Assembly (NCBI GenBank): GCA_029547705.1
Contig: JAKPOU010000063.1
Span: 186,001 to 250,000, forward strand
Direction of reading: 5' to 3'
DNA from: Bacteroidota bacterium
Lineage (GTDB): Bacteria; Bacteroidota; Bacteroidia; Bacteroidales; VadinHA17
DNA length: 64,000 bases
The notes beneath the pieces were generated by a model. It searched no databases and was not told where the DNA came from. It saw only the letters and a list, made by a program, of their open reading frames with translations. Both the position numbers and the translations under genes were made by a program. Position 1 is the first letter of the stretch. Each line of letters starts with the position of its first letter. Positions 53,614 through 62,978 of this stretch are shown here, one piece after another.

Positions 53614-54399
53614 ATGGCTAAAATTTACTATGCAGGTGACTGGGCGGTTCTTACAGGACCTACATTTGCAGAATCACCATTCCAGTTTGCTCCGAAGGGA
53701 CTGGAAATTTTCAATTACGGAAAGTGGCTCAAAGAAGCTCTGGAATCTGACGGGAAACATCAGGTTGATTCAGTTCCCGGCTGGGATTTCTATAAACTTG
53801 GTCCGGGTGAATATGAAAAAATCCTGGAAGAGTATGATGTAATTATTTTCAGTGATATTGAAGGGAAACTTTTCCAGCTGGCTCCGCATTTCTTCGTACG
53901 GGAGGAGTTTGGGAAAAAGATACTGGTTTATCCTGACAGGATCAGGCTTACCGCGGAAGCTGTTGCAGCAGGGAAAGGACTTATGATGCTGGGCGGATGG
54001 TATTCCTTTACCGGTGAACTGGGAAAGGGAGGCTGGGGAAGAACAGAATTCAGATCAATACTTCCTGTTGAATGCCTTCCGCATGAGGATCTGGTGGAAA
54101 GCACCGAGGGATTTTATCCGAAACTGACAGATGCCGGAAAGAAGGTGTTTTTTGAATCGGATTTCGAAGGGATGCCTCCGATACTGGGATATAATGAAAC
54201 CAGAGTAATTCCCGAAGGGGAGGTGCTGGTGACTATTGAGGAAACAGGGCATCCGCTGGTTGCTACAAGGAAAATCGGCAGGGGAAGGGTGCTGGCCTAT
54301 ACTTCCGACCCTGCCCCGCACTGGGGTCTTAATTTTGTGTACTGGGAGCATTACAACAACTTCTGGCTGAAATGTCTGTCGCTGGTACTTCCGGAATGA
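53614..54399 (+). CDS. GATase1-like (glutamine amidotransferase-like) protein
   Basis: The 261-residue cytoplasmic-looking protein resembles the putative glutamine amidotransferase family (GATase1-like). Its features are an opening YYAGDW, the EYDVIIFSDIEG strand, GKGLMMLGGWYSF near the position of the nucleophile elbow, ILPVECLPHED, and a late GRGRVLAYTSDPAPHWG. No clear elbow Cys is seen, so amidotransferase chemistry is doubtful; ThuA-like proteins of the same fold act on sugars. It stands alone, converging with the penicillin-binding protein gene 15 bases away. A shared upstream motif suggests co-regulation with the GH109-type gene. Confidence 0.7.
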   Translation: MAKIYYAGDWAVLTGPTFAESPFQFAPKGLEIFNYGKWLKEALESDGKHQVDSVPGWDFYKLGPGEYEKILEEYDVIIFSDIEGKLFQLAPHFFVREEFGKKILVYPDRIRLTAEAVAAGKGLMMLGGWYSFTGELGKGGWGRTEFRSILPVECLPHEDLVESTEGFYPKLTDAGKKVFFESDFEGMPPILGYNETRVIPEGEVLVTIEETGHPLVATRKIGRGRVLAYTSDPAPHWGLNFVYWEHYNNFWLKCLSLVLPE

Positions 54400-54414
54400 T
54401 GTCATCATACCAGT

Positions 54415-56646
54415 TCAGTTCCGCCTGTTTCTCCTGAACAGTCTTTCCAGAAAGAAGCTTTTCCTCCTGTCAGTTCCGTAATTTCTGTCAGTTCTCTGTT
54501 TTCTGATCCTGTCCGTCTGGCGGAAAGGAAGTTTATCCTCTATAAAGTCGGGGCAGTCGAGTGATCCCTGCAGTTCGGGCGGCAAAGGAGGGAAAGGTTT
54601 TATAAAGCGGCCGGCTGTTACGGGACGGGATTCAGCCTTTTTGAGAGTCAGGGCCACCAGCGGCAGGGCCAGGACACTGCCTGTCCCGTGGTACCGGTTG
54701 TTGAAATGTATGGATGGCAGTGAGGCACCCGTTCTTGCCACAACCGTCAATCCCGGGTTGTAAGCTGCAAACCATGCATCGGCATAGTTCTGGGTTGTTC
54801 CGGTTTTTCCAGCGAAAGCGGAGCTTACGCCATAAACCGATTGCATGGATGTTCCGGTTCCTTCCCTTACTGCTTTCTGTAAAACGGCGTTTATCAGATG
54901 ACAGGATCTTTCACTGAGGATCCTGGGAAAAATTTCATCCCTGTTCCTGAGATAAATAATATTGCCATCCGGTTCAATTACAGAGGTTACCGACCATGGT
55001 TTTATTTTAAATCCTCCGTTTGCAAATACCGAATAAGCCACCGCAATTTCTTCCAGGCTGGCTTCAGCCGTTCCAAGCGCAAGAGCGGGAGTGTTCCTCA
55101 GGGGGAAGGTGAATCCCATTTCCTTCCAGAGGAGATTTAGTTTTTCAAATTCCAGTTCCCGGAAAAGGACGAAAGAGGGTATGTTCATGGATCTGGCCAG
55201 GGCTCCGGCAACGGAGTATTTCCCACCGTAGCTGCGGTCGAAATTTTCCGGCCTCCAGTCCTGATAATCCCGGAGTACAAGGCTGTCATTGTCCAGATAC
55301 TGGCAGGGGTGCATTCCCTCCTCAAAGGCAAGGGCATAGAATACCGGCTTGAAAACCGAACCAAGCTGTCTCCTGGCAAGTATCTGGTCATAGGGCTGGG
55401 TGATAAAGTCGATGCCTCCAACCCATGCCCTTATGGCTCCCGATTGCGGGTCCATTGCCAGCAGGCCGCCATGAAGGGTGGTCAGGGCCAGCTTTATGCT
55501 GTCCCTGACTGAAATGGAATCAGGATATGATCCTTTCCAGTCGAAAATGAGCTGGCGGTTTATTTTGCCGGCCCTGTGGCCAAGGTTTTTCTCAAGCAGT
55601 ATGGCTTCAGTTAATTCATTGAGTTTTGCCCTGCCGGCAGCAGTGCTGTACTGATCGCGCAGGTGTTTCTGCATGGTTGAAAGGTGACGGGCAAAAGACT
55701 GTCTTGCAAAACTCTGAAGGTCATCGTCCAGGGAGGTTGTGATAATCAGTCCGTCCTTTTCCGGGCACCATCTCCTGCCGGTTGACAGGGCAATATTGCC
55801 TAGTATTTCATCAAGCTCCTTCCTGACCCGCACAAGAAAATAGTCAGCCCTTCCTTCGGACTCAGCCTTCCTGTAATCAAGTCTTAATGGCAGCGCTGTA
55901 AGTGAATCGGCATCAGAAGAACCAAGATAGTTGTATTTCTCCATCTGCCTCAGGACAACATTTCGCCTGGACAGTGCATTTTCAGGCTTCAGGGCGGGAT
56001 TGTAACGGGTGGTGGCCTTGAGCATGCCCACGAGCATTGCCGATTCTTCAATCCTGAGGCTTTCCGTTATTTTATTGAAATACCTTCCTGCTGCTGCATC
56101 TATGCCAAATATATCTTCCCCGAATGATACGGTATTCAGATAGAGTGTGATAATTTCTTCCTTTGTAAAGGTTTTTTCAAGCCTCCTGGCAAGAATGATT
56201 TCCCTGTACTTATTGACAGGAACTGAAAAGCTGCCGCCGGCTTTTCTTCCGAACATGTTTTTTGCAAGCTGCTGGCTTATAGTGCTTCCTCCTCCTGACT
56301 CTGACCTGTTCAGCAACAGAGTTTTAAAGAGTACCCTGTAAAGACTCCGGGAATCAACGCCTTCATGATCAAAGAAGCGCACGTCTTCGGTGGCAACAAG
56401 GGCATTGACAAGATGGGCAGGAAGCTGCCCCCATGTGACATTCATGCGGTTTTCGATATAGAACTTGCCCAGCAGTTGTCCGCCGGAAGACAGTACCCGG
56501 GAGGCCTCGGCATTTTTAAAATTACGGAGTTCCTCGCTGGTCTGGAGATTTCTGGAAGCAAGGCAGATTACCACGATAAAAAAGAGAAGCGGAAACAGAA
56601 GAAGAATCAGAAAAGAGATCACTATTATTTTCCGTTTCTTTTTCAT
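54415..56646 (-). CDS. Class A penicillin-binding protein (transglycosylase-transpeptidase)
   Basis: The ATG at 56646 (MKKKRKIIVISFLILLLFPLLFF) puts a positively charged end directly before the membrane anchor; a TTG at 56697 would add 17 residues. The 743-residue enzyme has the GT51 glycosyltransferase motifs in order (ATEDVRFFDHEGVD, GGGSTISQQLAKNMF, ILARRLEKTFTKEEIITLYLNTVSFG). A penicillin-binding domain follows with SVFK (Ser430), SMN and KTGTT. It polymerises and cross-links peptidoglycan in the periplasm. A basic C-terminal tail rich in Arg, Lys and Asp is unusual. It resembles PBP1a/PBP1c; the exact class is not settled. Confidence 0.92.
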   Translation of the reverse strand: MKKKRKIIVISFLILLLFPLLFFIVVICLASRNLQTSEELRNFKNAEASRVLSSGGQLLGKFYIENRMNVTWGQLPAHLVNALVATEDVRFFDHEGVDSRSLYRVLFKTLLLNRSESGGGSTISQQLAKNMFGRKAGGSFSVPVNKYREIILARRLEKTFTKEEIITLYLNTVSFGEDIFGIDAAAGRYFNKITESLRIEESAMLVGMLKATTRYNPALKPENALSRRNVVLRQMEKYNYLGSSDADSLTALPLRLDYRKAESEGRADYFLVRVRKELDEILGNIALSTGRRWCPEKDGLIITTSLDDDLQSFARQSFARHLSTMQKHLRDQYSTAAGRAKLNELTEAILLEKNLGHRAGKINRQLIFDWKGSYPDSISVRDSIKLALTTLHGGLLAMDPQSGAIRAWVGGIDFITQPYDQILARRQLGSVFKPVFYALAFEEGMHPCQYLDNDSLVLRDYQDWRPENFDRSYGGKYSVAGALARSMNIPSFVLFRELEFEKLNLLWKEMGFTFPLRNTPALALGTAEASLEEIAVAYSVFANGGFKIKPWSVTSVIEPDGNIIYLRNRDEIFPRILSERSCHLINAVLQKAVREGTGTSMQSVYGVSSAFAGKTGTTQNYADAWFAAYNPGLTVVARTGASLPSIHFNNRYHGTGSVLALPLVALTLKKAESRPVTAGRFIKPFPPLPPELQGSLDCPDFIEDKLPFRQTDRIRKQRTDRNYGTDRRKSFFLERLFRRNRRN

Positions 56647-56768
56647 TCGGGAATTCTTCTGATACTTTGCAGGGATTTCATCCGGCTGCAAGGACAAGGG
56701 TTCCTGTTCCGTTTCTATAACGCAGGAAGTGCTGTTCTATTTCAGTATGGCAGCTGAAACCGGTAAAA

Positions 56769-56787
56769 AAGGGCCGCTCCGGCCCTT
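56769..56787 (-). terminator. Rho-independent terminator of the phosphatase gene
   Basis: AAGGGCCG/CGGCCCTT with a 3-nt loop is followed on the minus strand by TTTTTTACC, five bases past the stop at 56792. It separates this gene from the penicillin-binding protein gene. Confidence 0.85.
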
Positions 56788-56791
56788 AATA

Positions 56792-57946
56792 TTATCTGAA
56801 TTCATATTCTGCTATGTTTCCGCCGTTTACATCCCTGACAACTGCCCTGATTTTTTCCTTGTCAACATATATCTCCACGAATGAATTGTTGGAATTGACG
56901 AGAACGGGATATTCCTGGCCTGCCTCACCTCTGGCATGGAAGGAGTTCCTGTGTGTATGACCCGAAAGCATGAGGTTGATCTTTGCAGTCTTCAGGACCG
57001 GTCCGAAATTATCGGCCAGAAACTTCATGCCATGCCCCCGTGAACCTTCATTCAATATTGGCATGTGTACAATGACAATCCTGTATTTCGCCTTTCTGAA
57101 TGCATCGCTTTTCACTTCCTTCTTCAGCCATTCCAGCTGTTCAAGCCGGTAGGAATCGTAATCTGCAAGACCGTAGTAATAACGGTTGTCATCAGGCTTG
57201 TCTTCACCGCAGTCGAGAACCACGAAATGGACGGGTCCGTGATCAAAGCTGTAATAAAACCTGTTGTCCCTGAAGTCGAAATAATTTTTGAATTCCCTTC
57301 CTGCATAGCCCCTGGCTTCATGGTTGCCCCGTGCATAGAAAAATGCCCTTGTTCTGGCAAAATATGCAACGGTAGTGTCAATGAACCCTGTAAAAAGCTG
57401 TTCCGGAGACTGTACGTAGTTAACCATGTCACCGTTGTAGATAAAGAATTCCTGTGCGGCGGGATTTCCGTTTCTTATATAGGACGCCAGTTTTCCTGAA
57501 TACTCGTGAACATCATTTACAACAGTAAAATTTGTTTTCTCCGCCTTTGGATTGAGTGTGGTGAAACTCAGGGGTTTCATGTCAATGGTATCGCCATAAT
57601 AAATCTTGTAGGCCTGGTACTTAAGAATCTGAATCGAATTGATGCTGTACTGATAGGTGGTTCCGGCTTCAAGCCCTTCAACCCTTACCTTGTGCAATAA
57701 TCCGCCTCCGTCAATTATCCCGTCATGGCTGTTGCGTATAAAACGTTTCAGGCCATCCGGATATGTCAGGCTGATTCCCGGGACTGCAGGTTTGTTGGTG
57801 GTCCAGATAATTGTGACACCGGAGGCATCCAGATTCTGAAGATAGGGGCCATGGGTTATGACAAGATTATCATTGTCAATCATCTGGGAAAAAGAGTATA
57901 ATGACAGAAAAGTAATCAGTACACTCAGGGAATAAAATCTTTTCAT
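56792..57946 (-). CDS. Purple-acid-phosphatase-like metallophosphoesterase (paralogue)
   Basis: The 384-residue product has a signal peptide (MKRFYSLSVLITFLSLYSFS) and the same layout as the gene at 34319: a fibronectin-like N-terminal domain (VITHGPYLQNLDASGVTIIW ... LHKVRVEGLEAGTTYQYSI) and a catalytic part with VVNDVHEYSGK, YNGDMVN, ARGNHEARGY, LDCGEDKPDD, IVHMPILN and LSGHTHRNSF. The LDCGEDKPD and GLAD(Y/F)D segments are nearly identical between the two proteins, so they are paralogues. Metal ligands look intact. It is probably periplasmic; the substrate is unknown. It is transcribed alone with its own terminator. Confidence 0.85.
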   Translation of the reverse strand: MKRFYSLSVLITFLSLYSFSQMIDNDNLVITHGPYLQNLDASGVTIIWTTNKPAVPGISLTYPDGLKRFIRNSHDGIIDGGGLLHKVRVEGLEAGTTYQYSINSIQILKYQAYKIYYGDTIDMKPLSFTTLNPKAEKTNFTVVNDVHEYSGKLASYIRNGNPAAQEFFIYNGDMVNYVQSPEQLFTGFIDTTVAYFARTRAFFYARGNHEARGYAGREFKNYFDFRDNRFYYSFDHGPVHFVVLDCGEDKPDDNRYYYGLADYDSYRLEQLEWLKKEVKSDAFRKAKYRIVIVHMPILNEGSRGHGMKFLADNFGPVLKTAKINLMLSGHTHRNSFHARGEAGQEYPVLVNSNNSFVEIYVDKEKIRAVVRDVNGGNIAEYEFR

Positions 57947-58115
57947 TTTCTCGGGATTTTGGAATTAAGTTAATTATTCTGCTGCCGCGATTGCGGCAGT
58001 AATACAGAGTAAATATATCAAATTAATTATGCAGCAAACACTTTTTCACCCCTCATATAAAACAGCATTGAAAATAATTCCCATATTTACGCTGTCTTAC
58101 AGCAGAACTGTTCTG

Positions 58116-58688
58116 ATGAAATCATTTGCACGCTATAAAACCATAGTTGCACTGATGCTGGTTTTAATAACTCAGCTGCTTGTAAGCCATTGTACCCGGA
58201 AAATCTACCCTGAACCCTCTTTCAGCAATATTGAGAGTTCTGCAGATAAGCAGCGGCTGCAGATCTTTCTTGATTCCGGTACTGAAAAGGGTCTGGATAC
58301 ACGCCGGGCAAATCCTGACGGGATAGTCCGGGCTGCCCGGAAATACCTTGGCGTACCGCACTGCATGGGAGGGAAGAGTATGAAATGCATGGACTGCTCC
58401 GGCCTGCTTGTTGCAGTGTTTGCAGGATATGGCATAAACCTTCCGCATAATTCCGAAGAACAGGCCAGGTACGGAAAGCTGATCACCGACAGGAAGGAAC
58501 TGAGAAAAGGGGATCTGGTGTTTTTCATCCGTTCCTACAAAACATCGCATTTTATTACACATTCCGGTATTTGTACAGGAAATAACTCCTTTATTCATAC
58601 TTCTTCCTCAAGGGGTGTAACCATCACATCCCTTGATGACGCCTGGTGGAAGGAAAGATTTATTTTCGGAACGAGAATATTTGATTAA
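58116..58688 (+). CDS. NlpC/P60-family lipoprotein (peptidoglycan hydrolase)
   Basis: The ATG at 58116 gives a lipoprotein leader (MKSFARYKTIVALMLVLITQLLVSHC); the frame starts 29 codons earlier without signal features. The 190-residue product has the NlpC/P60 papain-like core: KYLGVPH, MDCSGLLVAVF with nucleophile Cys94, LRKGDLVFF and a HFITHSGI block with His149, then FIHTSSSRGV. It would cleave peptide bonds in peptidoglycan stems. Its 3' end overlaps the convergent gene at 58660 by 29 bases. Confidence 0.85.
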   Translation: MKSFARYKTIVALMLVLITQLLVSHCTRKIYPEPSFSNIESSADKQRLQIFLDSGTEKGLDTRRANPDGIVRAARKYLGVPHCMGGKSMKCMDCSGLLVAVFAGYGINLPHNSEEQARYGKLITDRKELRKGDLVFFIRSYKTSHFITHSGICTGNNSFIHTSSSRGVTITSLDDAWWKERFIFGTRIFD

Positions 58689-59208
58689 GACCTGATCCTC
58701 CGTGTGGTGATGATAATTTAAATCCCAGGCCAAGCCTTCCGGACAGGAATGAACGTCTTCCGTCGATACCCATCTGTATGCCGGGACCCGGACCGGCATT
58801 CAGGATGAATTTATCTGAAATGTTGAATTGGATTCCCCCGCCCCCGATGATCATAAGCAGGGTTTTCTTGTCGACATCGCGGGGATTGAACAGAAATCCA
58901 CCCTCACCCATGATATATGGCGATATGGTTTTGCTGTTCCAGAAATACCTGAGGTCAAGATAGAAGGGAATCATCAGATCTCCTTCAGAGAAAAGGACTC
59001 CCGATCCGAGACCGGCAAAAAAACTGCGGTTGATATTGAGTCCGTAAATATTCAGCCGGTATCCGTGTGTACTTGTTCCGCCATAATAATATTCAGGGTT
59101 TGGAAGTGATGTGGTGCCCAGACCGTATCCTGCGGCAGGCTCATTGAAATTCGCGTAACCGGAATTCGGATTTGTGGTGGCAGATCTTCTCCTTGCCTGA
59201 CCCTTCAT
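58660..59208 (-). CDS. Outer-membrane beta-barrel-like protein lacking a signal peptide
   Basis: The 182-residue frame (ATG 59208; a start at 59226 adds six residues) is rich in alternating Gly/aromatic strands (FFAGLGSGVLFSEGDLMIPFYLDLRYFW, PYIMGEGGFLFN, LLMIIGGGGIQFNI, SGRLGLGFKL). It looks like a small Bacteroidota outer-membrane barrel. No signal peptide can be found at the start or in the other frames just upstream, and the N-terminus is basic and low-complexity. The gene may therefore have lost its 5' end. It overlaps the end of the NlpC/P60 gene by 29 bases on the opposite strand. Confidence 0.5.
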   Translation of the reverse strand: MKGQARRRSATTNPNSGYANFNEPAAGYGLGTTSLPNPEYYYGGTSTHGYRLNIYGLNINRSFFAGLGSGVLFSEGDLMIPFYLDLRYFWNSKTISPYIMGEGGFLFNPRDVDKKTLLMIIGGGGIQFNISDKFILNAGPGPGIQMGIDGRRSFLSGRLGLGFKLSSPHGGSGLNQIFSFRK

Positions 59209-59280
59209 GGCGCCGGCGCACGGCACAATTTAAAACTGACAGGAATATTTTTATTTTTACATTTTGAATTAAACCCTGCT

Positions 59281-61044
59281 ATGACACCAGCCCGAACCTT
59301 CGATTATCTTGACATTCTCAGGAAAAAATTCCCCAAGGACGATATTTTCGCCAGATATTCCGGTGGCGAGTGGATAAAGGTAAGTGTTGATGAATATATT
59401 GAAGCATCATGGAATGTTGCCAGCGGTCTTATATCGGCGGGATACAAGGCGGGAGAAAAAGTAATTGTGATTTGCAACAACCGTCCTGAATGGAACTTTC
59501 TGGATATGGGATGCACTTTATCGCGACTGATTTTTGTTCCCGTGTATTCTACCCTGAGCGAAAGTGAATTTCTTCATGTTTTCAATCACAGTGACGCCAG
59601 GCTCGTTGTTGCAGGAAACCTGTCGCTGTACAACAAACTTGCCCCCATTGTAGCCAGAATGGATCATCGGGCTGAAATGATGATAATTGACGGCTCCGGA
59701 TCAGAATACAGCCTTGACGACCTGATTGACCTCGGGAAGAGGAACAGGAAGGTGAATGATCCCATGATTGAGCACAACAGGGCTGAAGTTTCACCTGATG
59801 ATGTGGCAACGATTATTTACACTTCCGGAACCACCGGTGAATCGAAAGGGGTTATGCTTACGCACAGGAATCTTACCTTCAATGCCAACGGTCATGCAAT
59901 CCGGCAGACAGCCGGTCCGCAGCACAGGATGCTGAGCTTTCTTCCCCTGTGCCATGCCTATGAAAGGACCATGAATTACGAATTCCAGCAGCTTGGAATA
60001 AGTATTTATTATGCCGAGAGCCTGTCAACCATTGCAAGGGACCTGGCAAGCTGCCACAGCGACGGATTCAGTGCGGTGCCAAGGGTGCTTGAAATGATGT
60101 ATTCCAAGCTGGAGGAGGCAGGGAAAAACCTGAAGGGGATAAAAAGACTGATTTACACTTGGGCATGGAATTTTGCAAACAGCTACGACAATAAAAACAG
60201 GGCATATATTTATCGTTTAAGGCATAATCTGGCTGACAGGCTTGTTTACAGGAAGTGGCGTGACAATCTGGGAGGCCATGAAATGTGGGTGGTGTCGGGA
60301 GGGGCTGCAATACGGCCCAATATCATTCGTTTGTTCACAGCTGCCAGACTAAATCTTTACCAGGGTTACGGAATGACAGAAACATCTCCGGTGATAACGG
60401 TAAATTCACCGGCCGACAACGAGCTTGGTACCAACGGAACCCCTCTTGACGATACGGAGCTTATAATTGCCTCTGATGGTGAAATACTTGTAAAAGGGCC
60501 TCATGTGATGAAGGGATATTACAAGGACGAAAAGGGCACACGTGAAATTATTGATGAGGATGGATGGCTGCATACCGGGGATATAGGCTATCTGAAAGAC
60601 GGAAAATACCTGATGATAACCGACAGGAAAAAGGAGATTTTTAAACTTTCATCAGGCAAATACATAGCACCACAGATGATAGAGAACAGGCTGCGTGAGT
60701 CTTCTTTTATCGATAACTGCCTGGTTTTCGGGGAAAATCAGAAATTTGCCTCTGCCCTGATCATTCCGGATATGAAAAAGGTTCGTGAATGGTGCAGGAA
60801 AAACGGAATCAGGGCTGATGAGGGTGACGATAAGATGATAAGCAACAGGAAAGTTGTTGAAATGCTTAACAGGGAAGTGGCCGTTGTCAACAGGACTCTT
60901 TCAGATTACGAAATAATAAAAAAGAGTTTTTATATCACCGGGTCCTGGACAGTGGAAAATGGTATGCTCTCCCAGACCCTGAAGCCCAGGAGGGCGCTTA
61001 TCATGGAAAAATACAGATCCATAGCTGAATCAGCGTATAAATAA
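59281..61044 (+). CDS. Long-chain acyl-CoA synthetase (AMP-forming)
   Basis: The 587-residue adenylate-forming enzyme activates fatty acids to acyl-CoA through an acyl-AMP. Motifs are in order: IIYTSGTTGESKGVMLTHRN (AMP binding), LPLCHAYER, YQGYGMTETSPV (adenine loop), GWLHTGDIGYLKDGKYLMITDRKKEIFKLSSGKYI (motif with the conserved Asp and Arg) and the C-terminal Lys region. It has the extended layout of the FadD15/ACSBG-type group, and no membrane segment. It acts in the cytoplasm in fatty acid degradation or lipid recycling. It stands alone on this strand. Confidence 0.92.
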   Translation: MTPARTFDYLDILRKKFPKDDIFARYSGGEWIKVSVDEYIEASWNVASGLISAGYKAGEKVIVICNNRPEWNFLDMGCTLSRLIFVPVYSTLSESEFLHVFNHSDARLVVAGNLSLYNKLAPIVARMDHRAEMMIIDGSGSEYSLDDLIDLGKRNRKVNDPMIEHNRAEVSPDDVATIIYTSGTTGESKGVMLTHRNLTFNANGHAIRQTAGPQHRMLSFLPLCHAYERTMNYEFQQLGISIYYAESLSTIARDLASCHSDGFSAVPRVLEMMYSKLEEAGKNLKGIKRLIYTWAWNFANSYDNKNRAYIYRLRHNLADRLVYRKWRDNLGGHEMWVVSGGAAIRPNIIRLFTAARLNLYQGYGMTETSPVITVNSPADNELGTNGTPLDDTELIIASDGEILVKGPHVMKGYYKDEKGTREIIDEDGWLHTGDIGYLKDGKYLMITDRKKEIFKLSSGKYIAPQMIENRLRESSFIDNCLVFGENQKFASALIIPDMKKVREWCRKNGIRADEGDDKMISNRKVVEMLNREVAVVNRTLSDYEIIKKSFYITGSWTVENGMLSQTLKPRRALIMEKYRSIAESAYK

Positions 61045-61101
61045 GGGGAACAGGTAAAAGTTTCAGTGTTTTATGGAACCTGACTGCTGATACCTGGCAG
61101 G

Positions 61102-61293
61102 TTATTCTGATCTGCTTGTGATATGCCAGCACCCGCATACAGAACATTTGTAGGCCCGGAGATTTTTTACAAAACGGATTTCCTTTATATGCCGGATCAT
61201 CTCTTCTGCTTCTGCGGCGGAATTGTATATCTTCTTCCTGCACGGAGGAGTAACTGGTTTTACATTTTTGATATTTGAGGCTCCGGCTGCCAA
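61102..61293 (-). CDS. Small zinc-ribbon-like protein
   Basis: The 63-residue frame (TTG start at 61293) has a helix (AAEAEEMIRHIKEIRFVKN) followed by YKCSVCGCWHITS, a CxxC-x-x-H half of a zinc ribbon, and an upstream CRKK. Similar tiny proteins with YKC-x-x-C-G-x-(W/Y)-H are common and uncharacterised in Bacteroidota. The stop of the transporter gene frame is not linked; it lies just downstream of that gene on the same strand. It is plausible as a real gene but the start is uncertain. Confidence 0.5.
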   Translation of the reverse strand: MAAGASNIKNVKPVTPPCRKKIYNSAAEAEEMIRHIKEIRFVKNLRAYKCSVCGCWHITSRSE

Positions 61294-61301
61294 ATTCAGT
61301 T

Positions 61302-62978
61302 TTATAAAAATAAAAGTATCAGGATCTGGGCCATGAAAACACGAAGGAACATGGTTAAGGGGTAAACCGTTGAATAGGATATTGCAGGTTCGTCATTGCC
61401 GGCAATTGAACCGGCATATGCCAGAGCGGGTGGATCAGTTGTGCTGCCTGCCATGAGCCCGGCCAGCGAGAAATAATTGAGCCTTAAAAATTTCATACCG
61501 ATAATTCCCGCTATCAGAAGCGGGAGGGTGGTTATCAAAAAGCCTGCTGCAATCCAGACAAGGCCGTCAATTGATAATACTGTTGCGGCAAATTGCCCGC
61601 CTGAAGCAATTCCCACACTGGCAAGAAACAGTGTGATACCGATTTCACGGAGCATCAGGTTTGCACTCTGGGTTGTATAGGTCACCAGCCGGAATTTGTA
61701 TCCGAAGCGTCCTATAATTATTGATACGATGAGGGGGCCGCCTGCCAGACCCAGTTTGACCGGCATGGGAATTCCGGGAATATAAAAGGGAATGCTTCCG
61801 AAAATAATCCCGAAAAATATCCCGATGAAAATTGTGTAAATATGTGGTTCATTAAGCCGCTTCAGGGTGTTTCCCAGGAACTGCTCCACTTTTTCCAGTG
61901 CATCAACCTCGCCGACCACGGTTACGGCGTCGCCGACCTGAAGGACCAGGTTGGCAGAGCCCAGCAGATCAACTCCGGAACGGTTGACCCGGGTGACATT
62001 TACACCATAAATGGTACGAAGCCTGAGTGATCCGAGTGTCCTGCCATTTATTTCACTCCGGGTTAATATGATGCGCCGTGATTCCAGGGCCGGTTCGGAT
62101 ACCTTCCAGTCAGTTTCTGCCGCCTCGCCTATAAAGGCTGTTATGGGTTCAACGTCGGCGGTGGCTGCAACAACAAGAACAATATCTCCTTCAAGCAGCA
62201 CTGTATTGGTTTTGGGAACGGAAAACAGATCATCGCGTTTCAGACGTGAAATGACGAAATTCCGCCCTATCAGTTTATTTATTTCGTACAGTTCCCTGCC
62301 GCTGATTGATTTGTTGGTCAGCCTGAGCGTGAATATTTCGAGCCTATCCCAGGATGATTCTTTCTCTTTTTCAAGTTTCCTTTCCTCATCTTCAAGGCTG
62401 ACACGGAAAATCACTCTTATCAGTATTATTGACAGGATTATTCCGATCACTCCCAGGGGATAGGCTGCTGCATATCCCAGGGCTATCTGTGGTATTTCTG
62501 CAATCTGTCCGGCTTCATATGCCTGGCGGAGAGCCTCCTGTGCGGCACCAAGCCCCGGTGTGTTTGTTATTGCACCCGACATTATCCCCACAAGCATCGG
62601 CATCGGTATTCTTCCTCCGAGCAGATAATACAGTGAAATGGTCACAGCAACACCCATGATCACCACACCTGCCGCCATCAGGTTCAGCTGCATGCCTCCC
62701 TTCCTGAAGGAGGAGAAAAAACCGGGACCTACCTGAAGGCCGATTGAATAAATAAAAAGGATCAGTCCGAATTCCCGTATGAAATCCGAAACCTCCCGGC
62801 TGACCGTGAAACCGAGGTGGCCTATCAGAAGGCCGGTGAAGAGGACGAATGTGGGCCCGGGCGATACGCCCCAGATCTTTATTTTCCCGAGAAGAACACC
62901 GCTGGCAATGGCCAGGGAGTAGAGCAGGATAACCCTGGCTATTCCGTCATTGAAAAATAATGCTTCCAACCATTCCAT
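61302..62978 (-). CDS. AspT/YidE/YbjL-family transporter with two TrkA-C domains
   Basis: The 558-residue inner-membrane protein has five or so hydrophobic helices (about 1-190, for example VILLYSLAIASGVLLG, NLMAAGVVIMGVAVTISLYYL), two soluble TrkA-C/RCK-C domains (about 205-365; TVLLEGDIVLVVAATADVEPI and LVLQVGDAVTVVGEVDALEKV), then six more helices (about 375-558). This duplicated layout is diagnostic of the putative aspartate:alanine exchanger / YidE family. The TrkA-C domains probably sense a ligand and gate transport; the substrate is unknown. A GC hairpin (GGCGC/GCGCC, 63001-63013) lies in its 5' leader. Confidence 0.88.
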   Translation of the reverse strand: MEWLEALFFNDGIARVILLYSLAIASGVLLGKIKIWGVSPGPTFVLFTGLLIGHLGFTVSREVSDFIREFGLILFIYSIGLQVGPGFFSSFRKGGMQLNLMAAGVVIMGVAVTISLYYLLGGRIPMPMLVGIMSGAITNTPGLGAAQEALRQAYEAGQIAEIPQIALGYAAAYPLGVIGIILSIILIRVIFRVSLEDEERKLEKEKESSWDRLEIFTLRLTNKSISGRELYEINKLIGRNFVISRLKRDDLFSVPKTNTVLLEGDIVLVVAATADVEPITAFIGEAAETDWKVSEPALESRRIILTRSEINGRTLGSLRLRTIYGVNVTRVNRSGVDLLGSANLVLQVGDAVTVVGEVDALEKVEQFLGNTLKRLNEPHIYTIFIGIFFGIIFGSIPFYIPGIPMPVKLGLAGGPLIVSIIIGRFGYKFRLVTYTTQSANLMLREIGITLFLASVGIASGGQFAATVLSIDGLVWIAAGFLITTLPLLIAGIIGMKFLRLNYFSLAGLMAGSTTDPPALAYAGSIAGNDEPAISYSTVYPLTMFLRVFMAQILILLFL

